DNA from: Castor canadensis
Lineage: Eukaryota; Chordata; Mammalia; Rodentia; Castoridae
DNA: 64,000 bases
Assembly (NCBI RefSeq): GCF_047511655.1
Contig: NC_133400.1
Coordinates: forward strand, 1,183,001 to 1,247,000
Direction: 5' to 3'
Below the pieces are notes generated by a model that did no database searches, was not told the origin of the DNA, and worked only from the letters and a program-made list of their open reading frames with translations. Made by a program: the position numbers and the translations under genes. Below, piece after piece: positions 12,727-22,850 of the stretch. Each line of letters opens with the position of its first letter. Positions within the stretch are counted from its first letter, which is position 1.

Positions 12727-13125
12727 GTACATTGCTATCTGCCACCCCATGCAGGCACAGACCATATGCACTGTGGCCCGGGCCAAGCGGATCATCTCAG
12801 GTATCTGGGGTGTCACAGCCGTCTACTGCCTGCTCTGGTTCTTCTTGGTGGACCTGAACATCCAAGAGAACCGGCGCCTGGAGTGTGGCTACAAGGTGTC
12901 CCGCAGCCTCTACCTACCCATCTACCTGCTGGACTTCACTGTTTTCTTCGTTACACCCCTGCTGGTGGCCATTGTGCTCTATGGGCTCATCGGGAGGATC
13001 TTGTTCCAGAGTCCACTGCCCCGTGAAGCCTGGCGGGAGGCAGGAGCTGAGGAGAGGCAGCCCTGCAGCCAGGGTAGGAGTGAGCCAGGTGGCTGTGGGA
13101 AGCCCAGAGGCCCTCCAGGAAGCAG
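12727..13125 (+). pseudogene. TRHR2: TRHR2 exon 2 remnant: TM4, ECL2, TM5, loop 3
   Basis: The acceptor GGCCCACAG precedes G-TAC, which completes the Arg of ERY, and YIAICHP follows. TM4, the second extracellular loop with RLECGYKV (disulfide Cys) and TM5 are intact in a single frame. After [10 protein letters not shown] the loop becomes Gly/Pro-rich, and the conserved Ser-Arg-Lys-Gln before the donor (TCCAGGAAGCAG, then GTCGGG) is in another frame. That implies one more indel between about 13090 and 13114. The + strand open frame running on to 13861 is read-through into the CATC microsatellite. Confidence 0.85.
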
Positions 13126-13227
13126 GTCGGGGGACCACCTGGAGCTGGGTGGGGTGGCAGGAGGGGAGGAGGGAGGGCAAGAGTGTAAATGCACCCAGAG
13201 GGCAACAGAGGGCAGACAACGCTCAGC

Positions 13228-13748
13228 AGTCACTAGATCCCTCTCTCCCTCCCTCCCTCTCTCCCTCCATCCCCCATCCAAAACCAACCACTCATTCATC
13301 CATCCATCCATCCATCCATCCCCCATCCAACCACCCAACCACCCATCCATCCATCCATCCATCCATCCCTCATCCATTCACCCATCCCCCAGCCAACCAC
13401 TAAGCACCCATTCATCCATCCATCCATCCATCTCCCATCCACCCATCTACCCATCCAACCACCCATCCATCCATCCATCCATCCATTCATCCATCCATCC
13501 ATCCATCCATCCATCCCTCATCCATTCATCCATCACCCAGCCAGCCACCAACCACCCATTCATCCATCAATCCATCCATCCCCCATCCAACCACTCATTC
13601 ATCCATCCATCCATCCATCCAACCACCCATCCATCCATCCATCCATTCATCCCTCACCCATTCAGCCATCCCCCAGCCAACCACCAACCACCCATTCACC
13701 CATCCATCCATCCATCCATCTATCCATTCATCCATCCATCCACCAAAC
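13228..13748. repeat. (CATC)n microsatellite in TRHR2 intron 2
   Basis: About 500 bases of CATC/CCAT tetranucleotide units with CCCA and TTCA variants, and higher-order phrases such as CCCCCAGCCAACCA repeating at 13386, 13676 and related sites. It lies between TRHR2 exons 2 and 3. The His/Pro/Ser-rich frames it encodes are not proteins. Confidence 0.95.
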
Positions 13749-14744
13749 ATCTGCCAGGCACCTCTCTGTGGCACAGTGGAGATCTTGGCATGTTAGTCAC
13801 CCACTCTCCTGGAGTTACAGCAGGTGGAAACACTGAGAGACCAAGTGAGCACACAGTCTAAGGAAAGGAAAGACAGAAATAAGAAACCAATGAGGCCGGG
13901 GCAGCAGGCGTTAGAAGACGAGGTCTTGGGAGGCCTTGCTGACAGGTGACTGTGGTTAAAGCTCTGAAGTTGGCAAGGGACTACACCAAGCAGGAGGCTG
14001 GACAGCGCCCCAGTGGGGAGGAATGGCTAAGGCAAAGGCCAGGGCCAGAGCCAGCCAACACTGGGAGCTCTGAGCTAACATACAGAACCTTCCTGAGCTG
14101 TCTGCAGGACCCCATAGGGAGACACAGATGGAGCCAGAGACAGGTGTGTAGCCACCAATGGCTCTCAGACTGAGGCAAGGGAGAGCTGAGCAGAGAGGGC
14201 ACCTTGAGAGATCAGGAGATGGGAGCATACAGGGAGGGAAAGAGAAGGGTGGGTAGCTGGAAATGAGGTGGGGGTACTGCAAAGCCCCAGCAGGGATCCT
14301 GTCTGGGGGTAGGGGCTTTGAGACGGGATTATCTTTCTGGGCTAGGAGTTCACAACCAAGATGAAAGATACAGGGTAGGGGTTGGGGGCTCCTATGAAAG
14401 GCGCATGGCTGTGGCTGGAAGACACGCAGACCGAGGGCTCCCACTGTGGGACTGGAGTGTACAGCAGCCACAGTGTCCATCTAGGCCAATGGGACAGACT
14501 TGAGTCACTGAGCTGCAGGCATCCAGTAGTCACCGGCTGGGAATTTGGAGTTGGAGTTGGAGTTGATGGGCAGGTGGTTGGGGGGGGGGGTGGTCCATGA
14601 GTCTGTCACATGGCACAGCTCTGAGTGCTGCCCCCTGGCTGATGGTTTAGGTGCTGCACATGTGGTGATGGTGACCCCTGTTGTTGGCCTTACCACCGGC
14701 TGCTCAGAGAGTGCTTCTTGCAGCTGTGCCCACCTCCTTCTTAG

Positions 14745-15144
14745 GCCACCAGGATGCTGGCTGTGGTCGTGCTGCTCTTTGCTGTGCTGTGGATGCCCAA
14801 CTGCACACTGGTGCTGCTGAACTCCTCCAGGAGAGGCCCAGCCTCTCCTGGATCCCTGGGTCCTGCTTTTCTGCCGCACCTGTGTCTACACCAACAGTGC
14901 CATCAACCCCATCATCTATAACCTCATGTCCCAGAAATTCCGGGCGGCTTTCCAGGAGCTGTGCAGGTGCGGGATGGTGGAATCACAGAGGCGCTCAGCA
15001 TGCCTCATCACCAGCAGCTGCGGCATGGCCCGTGAGACACTGCTGGGAACCAAGAAGACACAGTCTGGCTCCAGCGAGACCTCTGACCTTCCTGCAGCGG
15101 GGTCAACCCCTCACCAGCAGGAGCCCGTTTTCAGCATGGTCTGA
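14745..15144 (+). pseudogene. TRHR2: TRHR2 exon 3 remnant: TM6, TM7, C-tail
   Basis: The acceptor CACCTCCTTCTTAG precedes GCC ACC AGG ATG, matching the conserved VTRM start of TM6. TM6 reads through WMP, then Asn-Cys (14799-14804) where the family has Tyr-Arg; that Tyr corresponds to a known TRH contact in TRHR1. The frame shifts near 14826-14833, after which [13 protein letters not shown]7 with NSAINPIIY, and a C-terminal tail run to the TGA at 15142-15144. The tail is longer than I recall for mouse TRHR2. Confidence 0.85.
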
Positions 15145-15734
15145 GGACTGCCCAGCACCCCATCTCCACTCTGAATTTACTCACCTGCTTGCTGAGCTTG
15201 CCATGTCTGCTCTGTGTGCTGGTGGCTGCCAGGAGAGGGGCAGATGTCCCCCTTCTGGTCCTCCGGCATCACTTTCCCATGAACTAGGACACTGGGGTAA
15301 CCCTGGCTAGGTGCTGGAGTTCAAGGCAGGACCCCACTTGTTTGCTCTCTCCTTCTCTGGAGTGGGTGAGGTAGGAAACAGGAAGAGAGAGCTGGGAGGA
15401 GCCCAGTCTGCACCTGCGTAAAGTCACGACCTGCCATCCATTCTCCCTTAGTACTTTAAACGTCCTTTCACGGGGCATGTCCTGATGGGTATGAAGGAAG
15501 CTTCCACTCGTCGGTTGCATGCTGCTGACAGCAGGGTACAGATGTGTCTGATACCTGCCCACTCAAGCCCACTTTCCTGGTCCCGTGATTCTCTCCAGTA
15601 CCACTAAGCGCTGTCTCTGCCCCTCCCCATGACTTGTCTTCATGCGCCTGCCACTAGTGTCACCCCACCTAGGTAGAAGCAGTGTCCTGCACATCATCAT
15701 AATAGCATTCTGGTTGTCTCAAAGTCTGAGCAGA

Positions 15735-15995
15735 GCCAGGTGGGGTGGTGGCTCACGCCTATAATCCTAGCTATTTGGGAAGTAAATATTGGGAGGATCA
15801 TGGTTCAAGGCCAGCCCTGGGGAAAAAGTTAGCAAGGCCCCATCTCAACTAATAAACTGGGCATGGTGTATGTGCCTGTCATCCCATCTATGCTGGAGAC
15901 TTAAGTAGGAGGATCTTGGTCAGAGGCCAGCCCTGGCAAAAAGCTCGAGACCCTATCTGAAAAAATAAATACAGCAAAAAAAAAAAGCTGGTGGA
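15735..15995 (+). repeat. Tandem B1 SINEs
   Basis: GGTGGCTCACGCCTATAATCC starts a B1 unit. A second unit begins near 15857 (GGGCATGGTGTATGTGCCTG). The cluster ends with an A-run near 15975-15987. Confidence 0.8.
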
Positions 15996-16690
15996 ATATC
16001 GGACAGGTCTGTGGACGCCTGCTGAAGAGGGACCCACCCAGCTGGACAGCTGTGGAGAAACAGCTGTGGGTGGTTCCCTGAGCTTTGCATGAAAACATGG
16101 AGCACACTGTGCTTCAGGACAGCCAGTGCCCCACAGCTCTAGGGGAGGCCCTAGCTTTACCTGGAGTTTACTCAGCTCTGATAGCCATTTGGAAAAGCTA
16201 CATCATTGGACCCAGCCCTTGGGGGGTTTTTCCCCTCTAGTCAACACACCTGGAGTGTCACCTTCTTGTGGAGCCTGTGGCAACACGCAGCTCTGGGGGG
16301 ACCCCCCCCCGACACGCCATGCCATCTCCGCAAGACTGTTGTAGTTTAACTTTGTGTCCAGTCGTTGACTCGTGTGGCTTCTCTGTCATGAAGCAGATGT
16401 CTGAGGGCCCCAGCCACTCTGCTGTAGGTTATGGATTCTCTTCTCCTTTGCTGCAACCCTGTAAAGTTGCTGGCCAGTGCTGTCCAGGCATAGGGAGTCT
16501 CGCGCTGGGTCATCTCCCCTGGGCTGGTGGCCTCAGCAAGCGTTCTTCCTTGGAGCTCCAATGCAGTGGGAAAAAGACCAGCAGCGCCAGCTCTGCTGGA
16601 ACTTCCTATGGCCTAGACTGAGTCTGCTTTACATTCATGGCAAGGGCTGGTTCCTGGGGGACTGAGAGGCAGCGAGGTTCCTTGAATTGA

Positions 16691-17148
16691 AGGGATTGCA
16701 CAGAAAGCAGGGGAAAGCAGCCTGCTTCAGACTGCCTAATGATATGCAGATATATGCAGATATGCAATGTGAAACCTTTTTTGCATATCCCTGGATTGCT
16801 CAGGGATGCCCTTATGCATGGTCTCCACAGAGGCAGAGAGCTGTGGATGGATGCCTGTTCTGAGCTCAGGTTCTAGAACCATCTTGGGTCATGGTGCCTG
16901 GTGTCATCCTGCCCTTCCAGTGGCAGACACCACTAGTCTCTCTCCCACTGAGACCCAGGCAGCTCCAGGATCCTCCACTGCCCGGTGCACCCACCCTGTG
17001 ACTGGTCACTCAGGGTCACTCATCTTATGAAGGCTGCCAGTTACCCTGGACATGCTGCTCTCTCCCATGTCAGGATGGTCCTTCCTTCACCAGCCCTGTG
17101 CAGCCACTTGCTCAGTGTCTCCCCCTGGTCCTGACGTGGAGGTTGGGG
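16691..17148 (+). repeat. Duplicated segment, copy A (458 bp)
   Basis: This segment, from AGGGATTGCACAGAAAGC to GACGTGGAGGTTGGGG, recurs at 24843-25308 in the same orientation. By eye I count about 7-8 substitutions, one extra T and one 7-base insertion between copies, so identity is about 98%. Neither end shows TG..CA, and I see no target-site duplication. It may be a young dispersed repeat or a small segmental duplication. A run of ATGCAGATATATGCAGATATGCA lies near its left end. Confidence 0.85.
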
Positions 17149-19585
17149 ACCACAGGCATCCTGTTGACCTCTGAGCAATCTGTACAAAGTGGCTTTGGGA
17201 AGCAGGAAGGGGACAGGCTGCTCCCACCTCAGCAGTGCACAAATGCTCTGTCCACCCGAGTGCAGAGGTCTTGGTTTTATCAGGTAACATGGTAGCACAC
17301 CATCAGACTGGTGTAAGTGGACAGAACTGATGACTGTGCAGGACTCTCTGAGGCAACTGGCTCCATGCCCTAGGCCAAGGTGAGCGATCAGGGAGCTGCT
17401 TGGTACCCCGGGGGGGAGTAGCGCCTCCTTCATGGACCCAAGGAACCTGGGTAGAGAGACAAAGCCTGGGGATGTGACTCTTTAACTAGCCTGTGCACAC
17501 CAGGGATGGACTGTGCCACTCAGTACCTGGAGTGGGGGTGGGGAAAAGAGAAAAATGAGGTGTTACTCCCAGAGAGGACATGATGGCTGCTGGGCAGGTC
17601 AGGTGACAGGTCTGTGACAGCTCTGAGTCTCTGAGAAACTCCCTGGCTCTGAGTGGAGGGCTCAGACGGACAGCAGAAACCTGGTGTGGCCAGGGGTTCC
17701 CCCAGGTAATGGAAGGGGCTCTCCCAGGCCTGAGAGGGCCACGCTGCCTCTCTGAGCCTGGCTCTTCTTTCCTACGCGAGAAATCTGGCCCGACGGGCCT
17801 TTAAGCTGTAGTGTCCCAGCTACACGGGGCTCTACACAGTGGGTTGTCACAGAGTGGGCACGAGGGAGGGCTACTCAGGTGGCTTTGGGCCAGCAGAGGG
17901 GCTACATGAAGTGAATTTCCTGAGGAGCCCAAAGAATGACTTCTTGCCAAGTGATTGAGTTCTATTTGGGGTCTCTTACAGATCTGGGGTGTGACTCACC
18001 CCTTGGTTCCATTTGTCTTTTATCTGCAAGTGGCAAGCAGGGAAGTGGTGATTAACGATGGCTCCCGGAGGGGAGTTGTCTGTAGCAACCGCACCCTTGT
18101 TCGCTCCAGGGAGGATGTTAACGGTCCGCGTTCCTCATTCCATCTGTTTGATGTATGGTTTGTTTGTTTTTGTCTCTGGGCAGTCATCCTGGCAGCTCCT
18201 GCTCCAAAATGGTTATCAAATCCAGACGGCCAGTGTTTCCACTGGAGGCCACTTCCTGTACAGGCTCCCGGGTCCCAGGTCCTAGGAAAGTGTCCTGGGG
18301 GGCTAGGAGGGAGCTGTGAGAGAGGCTGGGGGGCAGAAAGGAGACTGCTGGGCCATTGTGGGGTCCACGGTACTCAAGAGTTGCAAAGCTCCCTTATGGG
18401 ATTTGGAGGTTCGCTGTCCTGTTAGGTATAGAAAGGGAAGGGCCAGGGGCACCTGGAGAAGGGCAAGAGCTGGGGGCCACTGGGGACCACTGGGGCCTGG
18501 CATCAGCTCTGCCCAGTGGCCTGTGGGTCCTAGCACCAAACTGACACCCAGGGAGGTCCAGCTGCTTCTTTGGTGACACAGGGCTTACCTTTTGCTTAAT
18601 CTAACAGTTCTCAAAATGTGCCCACGGGTACCTGGAGGTTGGGGGGTGTCAGAACCATCATGGTAACACCAGGAAAAGAGCGATAGTCCCACTGTTCTAG
18701 GGCAGGGAAGATGGGAGCCCAGCTCCCGAAAAGAGAGGATTCTTTCACTCCACCCTTTTGGCCTCCGCTGTGAATGGGGCTCCCATGACCACCCCCTCCC
18801 TTCAGTAACGCTACACTGGCCTTCCTGGCACCCTCAGCCCTGGCATAAAATTAACCATCACAGTTATAGCAAGTCTCACCTCTAGACGTCTTTTTACTGC
18901 TTTTTGTGATGAAATCGTGTCTCTGGAGCCCCTCTGGGCACTGAAGCCCCTGGGCTCAGGAAAGCAGCTGCTCGAGGTCTGACTGTGCTGCCCAGCTGCA
19001 CTCCCCATGGAGCCCCAAGTTCAACACACTGCAGACAGATGGGCTGTGGCCAGGCCAACTTGGGCACTTGGCAGGAAGGACATGGCCACTTTGAGGGGGA
19101 CAGGGGACAGTCACTGTTGGCAGAGTTAAAGCCACGCTCCCATGTGCTAAGGGACTTTTGGAAACTATGTCTGCCGTGGTGGGTGCTGGGACTTCCCCAC
19201 ATGGAGCACGAGGGGTGCTGCATGCTGGGGTTTGGTGACCCCTTTGGAAGTCTCGTGTGACTGGGTAAACTCGCCTTCTCCAGATGACACAGGACTGGGT
19301 GCTCTGAATCACACCATTCAGAGTGCAAAATCGAGCCATGGGTTTTCCTGTACAGAGGGAAGCTCAGCCGTGCTTCCACGCGGTTCCCATCACAATCCCC
19401 TTGCCTGGCTTTGCTGTGCTGTCAGGGAGCAGCCTCAGCCCACTGCAAAGGCCGTCAACATGTTTGGATTTTCTTTGTCTACTTCAATAAAAATAATAAA
19501 TTGCAATGGAATGAAATTGCAATGGAACAGAGATGAAAACTCTGCTATCTTCTATGAAGCTAGACACTAAACAGATTAAAAACAA

Positions 19586-20010
19586 AGGCCAGGCACAGTC
19601 ACATGCCATAATTCCAGCCACTCAGGAGGCAGACATCTAGAGGATCTTGGTTTGAAGCCAGCCTGGGCAAAATGGTTGTGAAACACCATCTCAACCAATA
19701 AGCTGGGTGTGGTGGTGACATCTGTCATCAAAGCTACTTGAGAAACTGAGACTGGGAAGATTGCTGTCCAATTCAGCCGAGGCAAAAATGTGAGACCTGC
19801 CAGATGCCAGTGGCTCATGCCTGTAATTCTAGCTCCTTGGGAGGCTGAGATTGGGAGGATAGTGATTCGAGACCAAATTGGGAAAATAGTTTGTGAGACA
19901 ACCCCTATTTCCAAAACAAGCAAAGCAAAAATGGACTGGAGGTGTGGCTCAAGTGGTAGAGCACCTGCTTTGCAAGCACAAATCCCTGAATTCAAAGCAA
20001 AAAAACAGAA
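19586..20010 (+). repeat. B1 / B1 / B1 / ID SINE cluster
   Basis: Successive B1-type units start near 19586, 19703 and 19798. An ID unit follows near 19933 (GACTGGAGGTGTGGCTCAAG with TGGTAGAGCACC), ending in an A-rich tail. Confidence 0.8.
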
Positions 20011-20149
20011 TTTTCTTTTTATTTGTGAAACTACTACTTTTGTAAAAACGTTTTTCTGTTAACATGTAATGGATCCATTCTTGCTTTGGTTTGTTTGTTT
20101 GTTTGTTTTTTCTCAGCATCATCCAAAGGGAAAAAGAGAAATCAGGTAA

Positions 20150-20215
20150 TTTTTTTTAGTAGTACTGAGGTTTGAACTCGGTTGAACTTCCGCTTGAGCC
20201 CCTCCCTCAGCCCCT
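20150..20215 (-). repeat. ID-like SINE fragment, reverse
   Basis: A T-run is followed by AGTACTGAGGTTTGAACTC and CGCTTGAGCCCCTCCC, which is the antisense of an ID tail, B-box and A-box order. Confidence 0.6.
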
Positions 20216-20526
20216 TCTTGTTTGATCTCTTTTCCTTTCTGCTTTAGTTTTGGGAAGCTGGGGTTTGGTTAGGACTTCGCTGTGGACAGAGGCAGCAACA
20301 CCCATAGCCACTCCCAGAGCTGTCTTCCCCTGAGGCCCCTTCTATCCCTCCTCCCTCTGTCCTGTGGGGTTCCTCCCTGGCCGCCTCCCACCTGTGCAGG
20401 CCTGGCCTTCTTGTCCTCAGTCACACAAAACCACTGCCATTTACAAAGGAGAAATAATATGTGCTTTTTGTGGAAAATTGGGGAAAAGAGCTCCTTTGTA
20501 GGCTTTTCATTTAAAATACTACAGTT

Positions 20527-20739
20527 CATGCTGGGCGTCGGTGGCTCACGCCTGTAATCATTTCTACTTGAGAGGCTGAGCTCAGGAGGATGGAGGCCAG
20601 CCCAGGCAAATAGCTCAAGAGACCTCCATCTCCAAAATGACCAGAGCAAAATGGACTGGAGGTGTGGCTCAAGTGGTAGAGTTCCTGCTTTGCAAGTGTG
20701 AAGCCCTGAGTTCAAACCCCAGTCCCACCAAAAAAAATT
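20527..20739 (+). repeat. B1-ID composite SINE
   Basis: The GGTGGCTCACGCCTGTAATC start, the GCCAGCCCAGGCAAATAG block, then GGAGGTGTGGCTCAAGTGG, the B-box GTTCAAACCCCAG and an A-tail are all present. Confidence 0.85.
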
Positions 20740-21067
20740 ACAGCACAGGACAATTTCAAATCGAGTCTTCTGTGTTTCCCTGCAAGCCACAGGCAGTGAC
20801 CGATGCCTTCCTGGCTGGGTCTGAAGCCATTCCTTCCTCACCTTCAGCTGTTGGGGACTGAAATAAACTCCCCACAAAGGCAGGAGGGAGGGTGGATGGA
20901 TTTGTCACTGAATGCACGGATGGACAAGCCGGAGGTGACATGAGAGCTCACTGGGGACACACACATAGCCACGCACACCAAAATGAGCTCAAGGGACACA
21001 GTAATTAGTCCTGAAGCACAAGGGCCTGACAGCTCCATTCATCACCACAGTTCACCCTAGAGCCACC

Positions 21068-21115
21068 TGGTAATTGGAGGGCTGTCCGCACTGGTAATTG
21101 TTTTATCTAAAGGAT
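21068..21115. promoter_or_regulatory. AT-rich homeodomain/GATA-type motif pair (candidate element)
   Basis: Two copies of GGTAATTG lie about 25 bases apart, the second running into TTTTATCTAAAGG (a GATA-like site on the - strand). The stretch is non-repetitive and sits between SINE-rich sequence. Regulatory function is only a guess. Confidence 0.2.
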
Positions 21116-21394
21116 GACTACAGGGCCCCGCTGCGGGGCAGGGGGGGCTCTGGGAGCCATGCACCTGCTGGACACTTTGGCAGAGGGTGCCGACTCCCAA
21201 GGATCGCAGCTGAGGGACAGCTCCCGGGTCCTTGGGGAAGACATTCCTGGGTTGTGAAAGCAGCTTTTATTTAAGAGATTCGGTTAATTCAAAAGAGGCA
21301 TAGGAGGAATCGACCTGTACAAGTTTTCTAAAGTAAACGCACTGAGAAGTGTAAGGGGAAAGTCCTTTTCCTTTTGTACCAGGGAAAATTAAAT

Positions 21395-21399
<5 letters not shown>

Positions 21400-21432
<33 letters not shown>
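21400..21432. repeat. (CT)n microsatellite
   Basis: A pure CT run of about 30 bases at the tail side of a reverse-oriented SINE cluster. Confidence 0.9.
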
Positions 21433-21433
<1 letters not shown>

Positions 21434-21790
21434 GCTCTGCTGCTTGAGCCATATCTCCATCCCTTTTTGCTCTGGTAATTTTGGAGATAAGGTCTCTCTT
21501 TTTGCCCAGGCTGGCCTGGACTTTGATACTGTGATTTTTTTTACACTTCCTGTGGCTGGTGGGATGACAGGCACACACAACCACACCTAGTTTTCCTCTA
21601 TTGAGATGGGGGCCTTGCAAACCCTTTTGCCAAGGCTGGCCTGGAACCTTGATCTTCCCGATCTCAGCCTCCCAAGTAGCTGGGATGACAGGTGTGCATC
21701 ACTGCATCTAGCTATTGGTTAAGATGGGGTCTCGAGAGCTTTTTGCCTGAGCTGGCCTTGAACTGCAATCCTCCTGATCTCAGCCTTCTG
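21433..21790 (-). repeat. B1-type SINEs, reverse orientation
   Basis: Repeated antisense B1 phrases occur: GCCCAGGCTGGCCTGG near 21506, GCCAAGGCTGGCCTGGAAC near 21632 followed by CAGCCTCCCAAGTAGCTGGG, and GAGCTGGCCTTGAACTG near 21750. Three units are stacked in the same orientation. Confidence 0.8.
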
Positions 21791-22627
21791 ATTACTTTAT
21801 TCCTAATTCGTGTCTGCCCTTCCACAGAGCCAGGATGTCCAGAGAAGGATTAACAGGTGGCGAGTCAGTTTGCATCAGACAGCGAAGGGAGCAGGGAAGG
21901 GCAGAGAATGGGGCCCAGGAAACGTGTGGAAGCTCGGGGGCTTTCCAAAGCTGCAGGTGCCTGGCCTGGTGTCATCTGTGTTCCCAGGGTGCCATGGTTC
22001 ATCTTGATGGGGATTTGGAAGCCAGGACTGGCTTGTGGAATGTGACTGGGCAAAGACAGAGGCTGAAGAGGCAGAGACGGGCTGAGCCAGGGTGAAGCCC
22101 CGGGCAGAGACCCCGCAGTGGAGACTAAAGCAGCCTCTGCCCAGCAGCAGAGTGCAGACACAGCACGCAGCATTGTCTGGGTTTGGGTCCCTGGGCGACA
22201 GGCCTGAGCTGCAGACCGGCGAGCAACAGCTGCCTTGGGAGGTGATTTGATTTGGAGGTGAGAGTGAGGTGGGGCAAGAAGAAGAGCCAGCGAAAAGTAC
22301 ATTACTGAGCCGGCTGCACCTGCGCTCGGTCTCACTGGGGATCTGGTGTGCAGCCATGTGGACCGTCCTCCACGTCCTCCCTCCTAAGAACGGAAGGTGT
22401 TTGTCATGACTGTCCTGAGGGATAGACTCCCTCCTCTCCCACCATGAGCTCCATCCTGCTGCAGAGAAGCAGTGTGGTCAGAGTGGGGCAGAGGGAGGTG
22501 ACATGGTGCAAAAACGGCATCAGAAGGAGGCGCACACCATGGCAGAGCCCTCAAAGTGCACGGTTCTCATACTCATGTGTGAGGGGTTCTCAGTTCCTTT
22601 GTAGCTTTCATTCAAAATATCATAGCA

Positions 22628-22850
22628 CAGGGGCCGGTATGGCAGCTCACGCCTGTAATCCCAACTACTTGGCAGGTAGAGATCAGAAGGATTGAGGTTC
22701 TCAGCCAGCCCAGGCAAAAAGTTATCAAGACCCCCCATCTCAATAAGTTGGGCTACGAGAGAGGCATAAATAGGAGGATTGCAGTCAGAAGCTAGAAAAG
22801 CAAACTTGAGATTCTGAGAAATATCTAAAAAGCAAAAACCAAAACAATTT
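22628..22850 (+). repeat. B1-type SINE pair
   Basis: GCAGCTCACGCCTGTAATCC begins the unit and GCCAGCCCAGGCAAAAAG marks its middle. A diverged second unit extends to the A-rich sequence near 22830. Confidence 0.75.

Larger units (their letters stand above)
11410..15144 (+). pseudogene. TRHR2: TRHR2 pseudogene (thyrotropin-releasing-hormone receptor 2)
   Basis: This is a class A G-protein-coupled receptor of the TRH receptor family, which in working form sits in the plasma membrane and signals through Gq on binding TRH. Three exons are readable: TM1-TM3 (11410-11784), TM4-TM5 (12727-13125) and TM6 to tail (14745-15144). Recognisable marks are the TM2 LALADL block, the GINVSSCS segment of TM3 (ligand-contacting Tyr and Asn kept), ERY, both extracellular cysteines, NPIIY and a helix-8 MSQKFRAAF. 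Decay is clear. Two 1-base losses lie in TM1 (near 11530 and 11545), the reading frame changes in the third intracellular loop (about 13090-13114) and again before TM7 (about 14826-14833), and the first splice donor reads GG where GT is expected. In TM6 the expected Tyr-Arg pair reads Asn-Cys. Family membership comes from my recall of rodent TRHR2; inactivity is inferred. Assembly errors are the main alternative, but ZFPM1 in the same window shows none. Confidence 0.85.

Noticed and set aside
13228-13748. CRISPR-like array
   Set aside because: The units are plain tetranucleotides with no distinct spacers, and the genome is mammalian.
12380-13861. 493-codon + strand open frame
   Set aside because: Only the middle (12727 to about 13100) is receptor sequence. 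The start is intron and the end is the CATC microsatellite.
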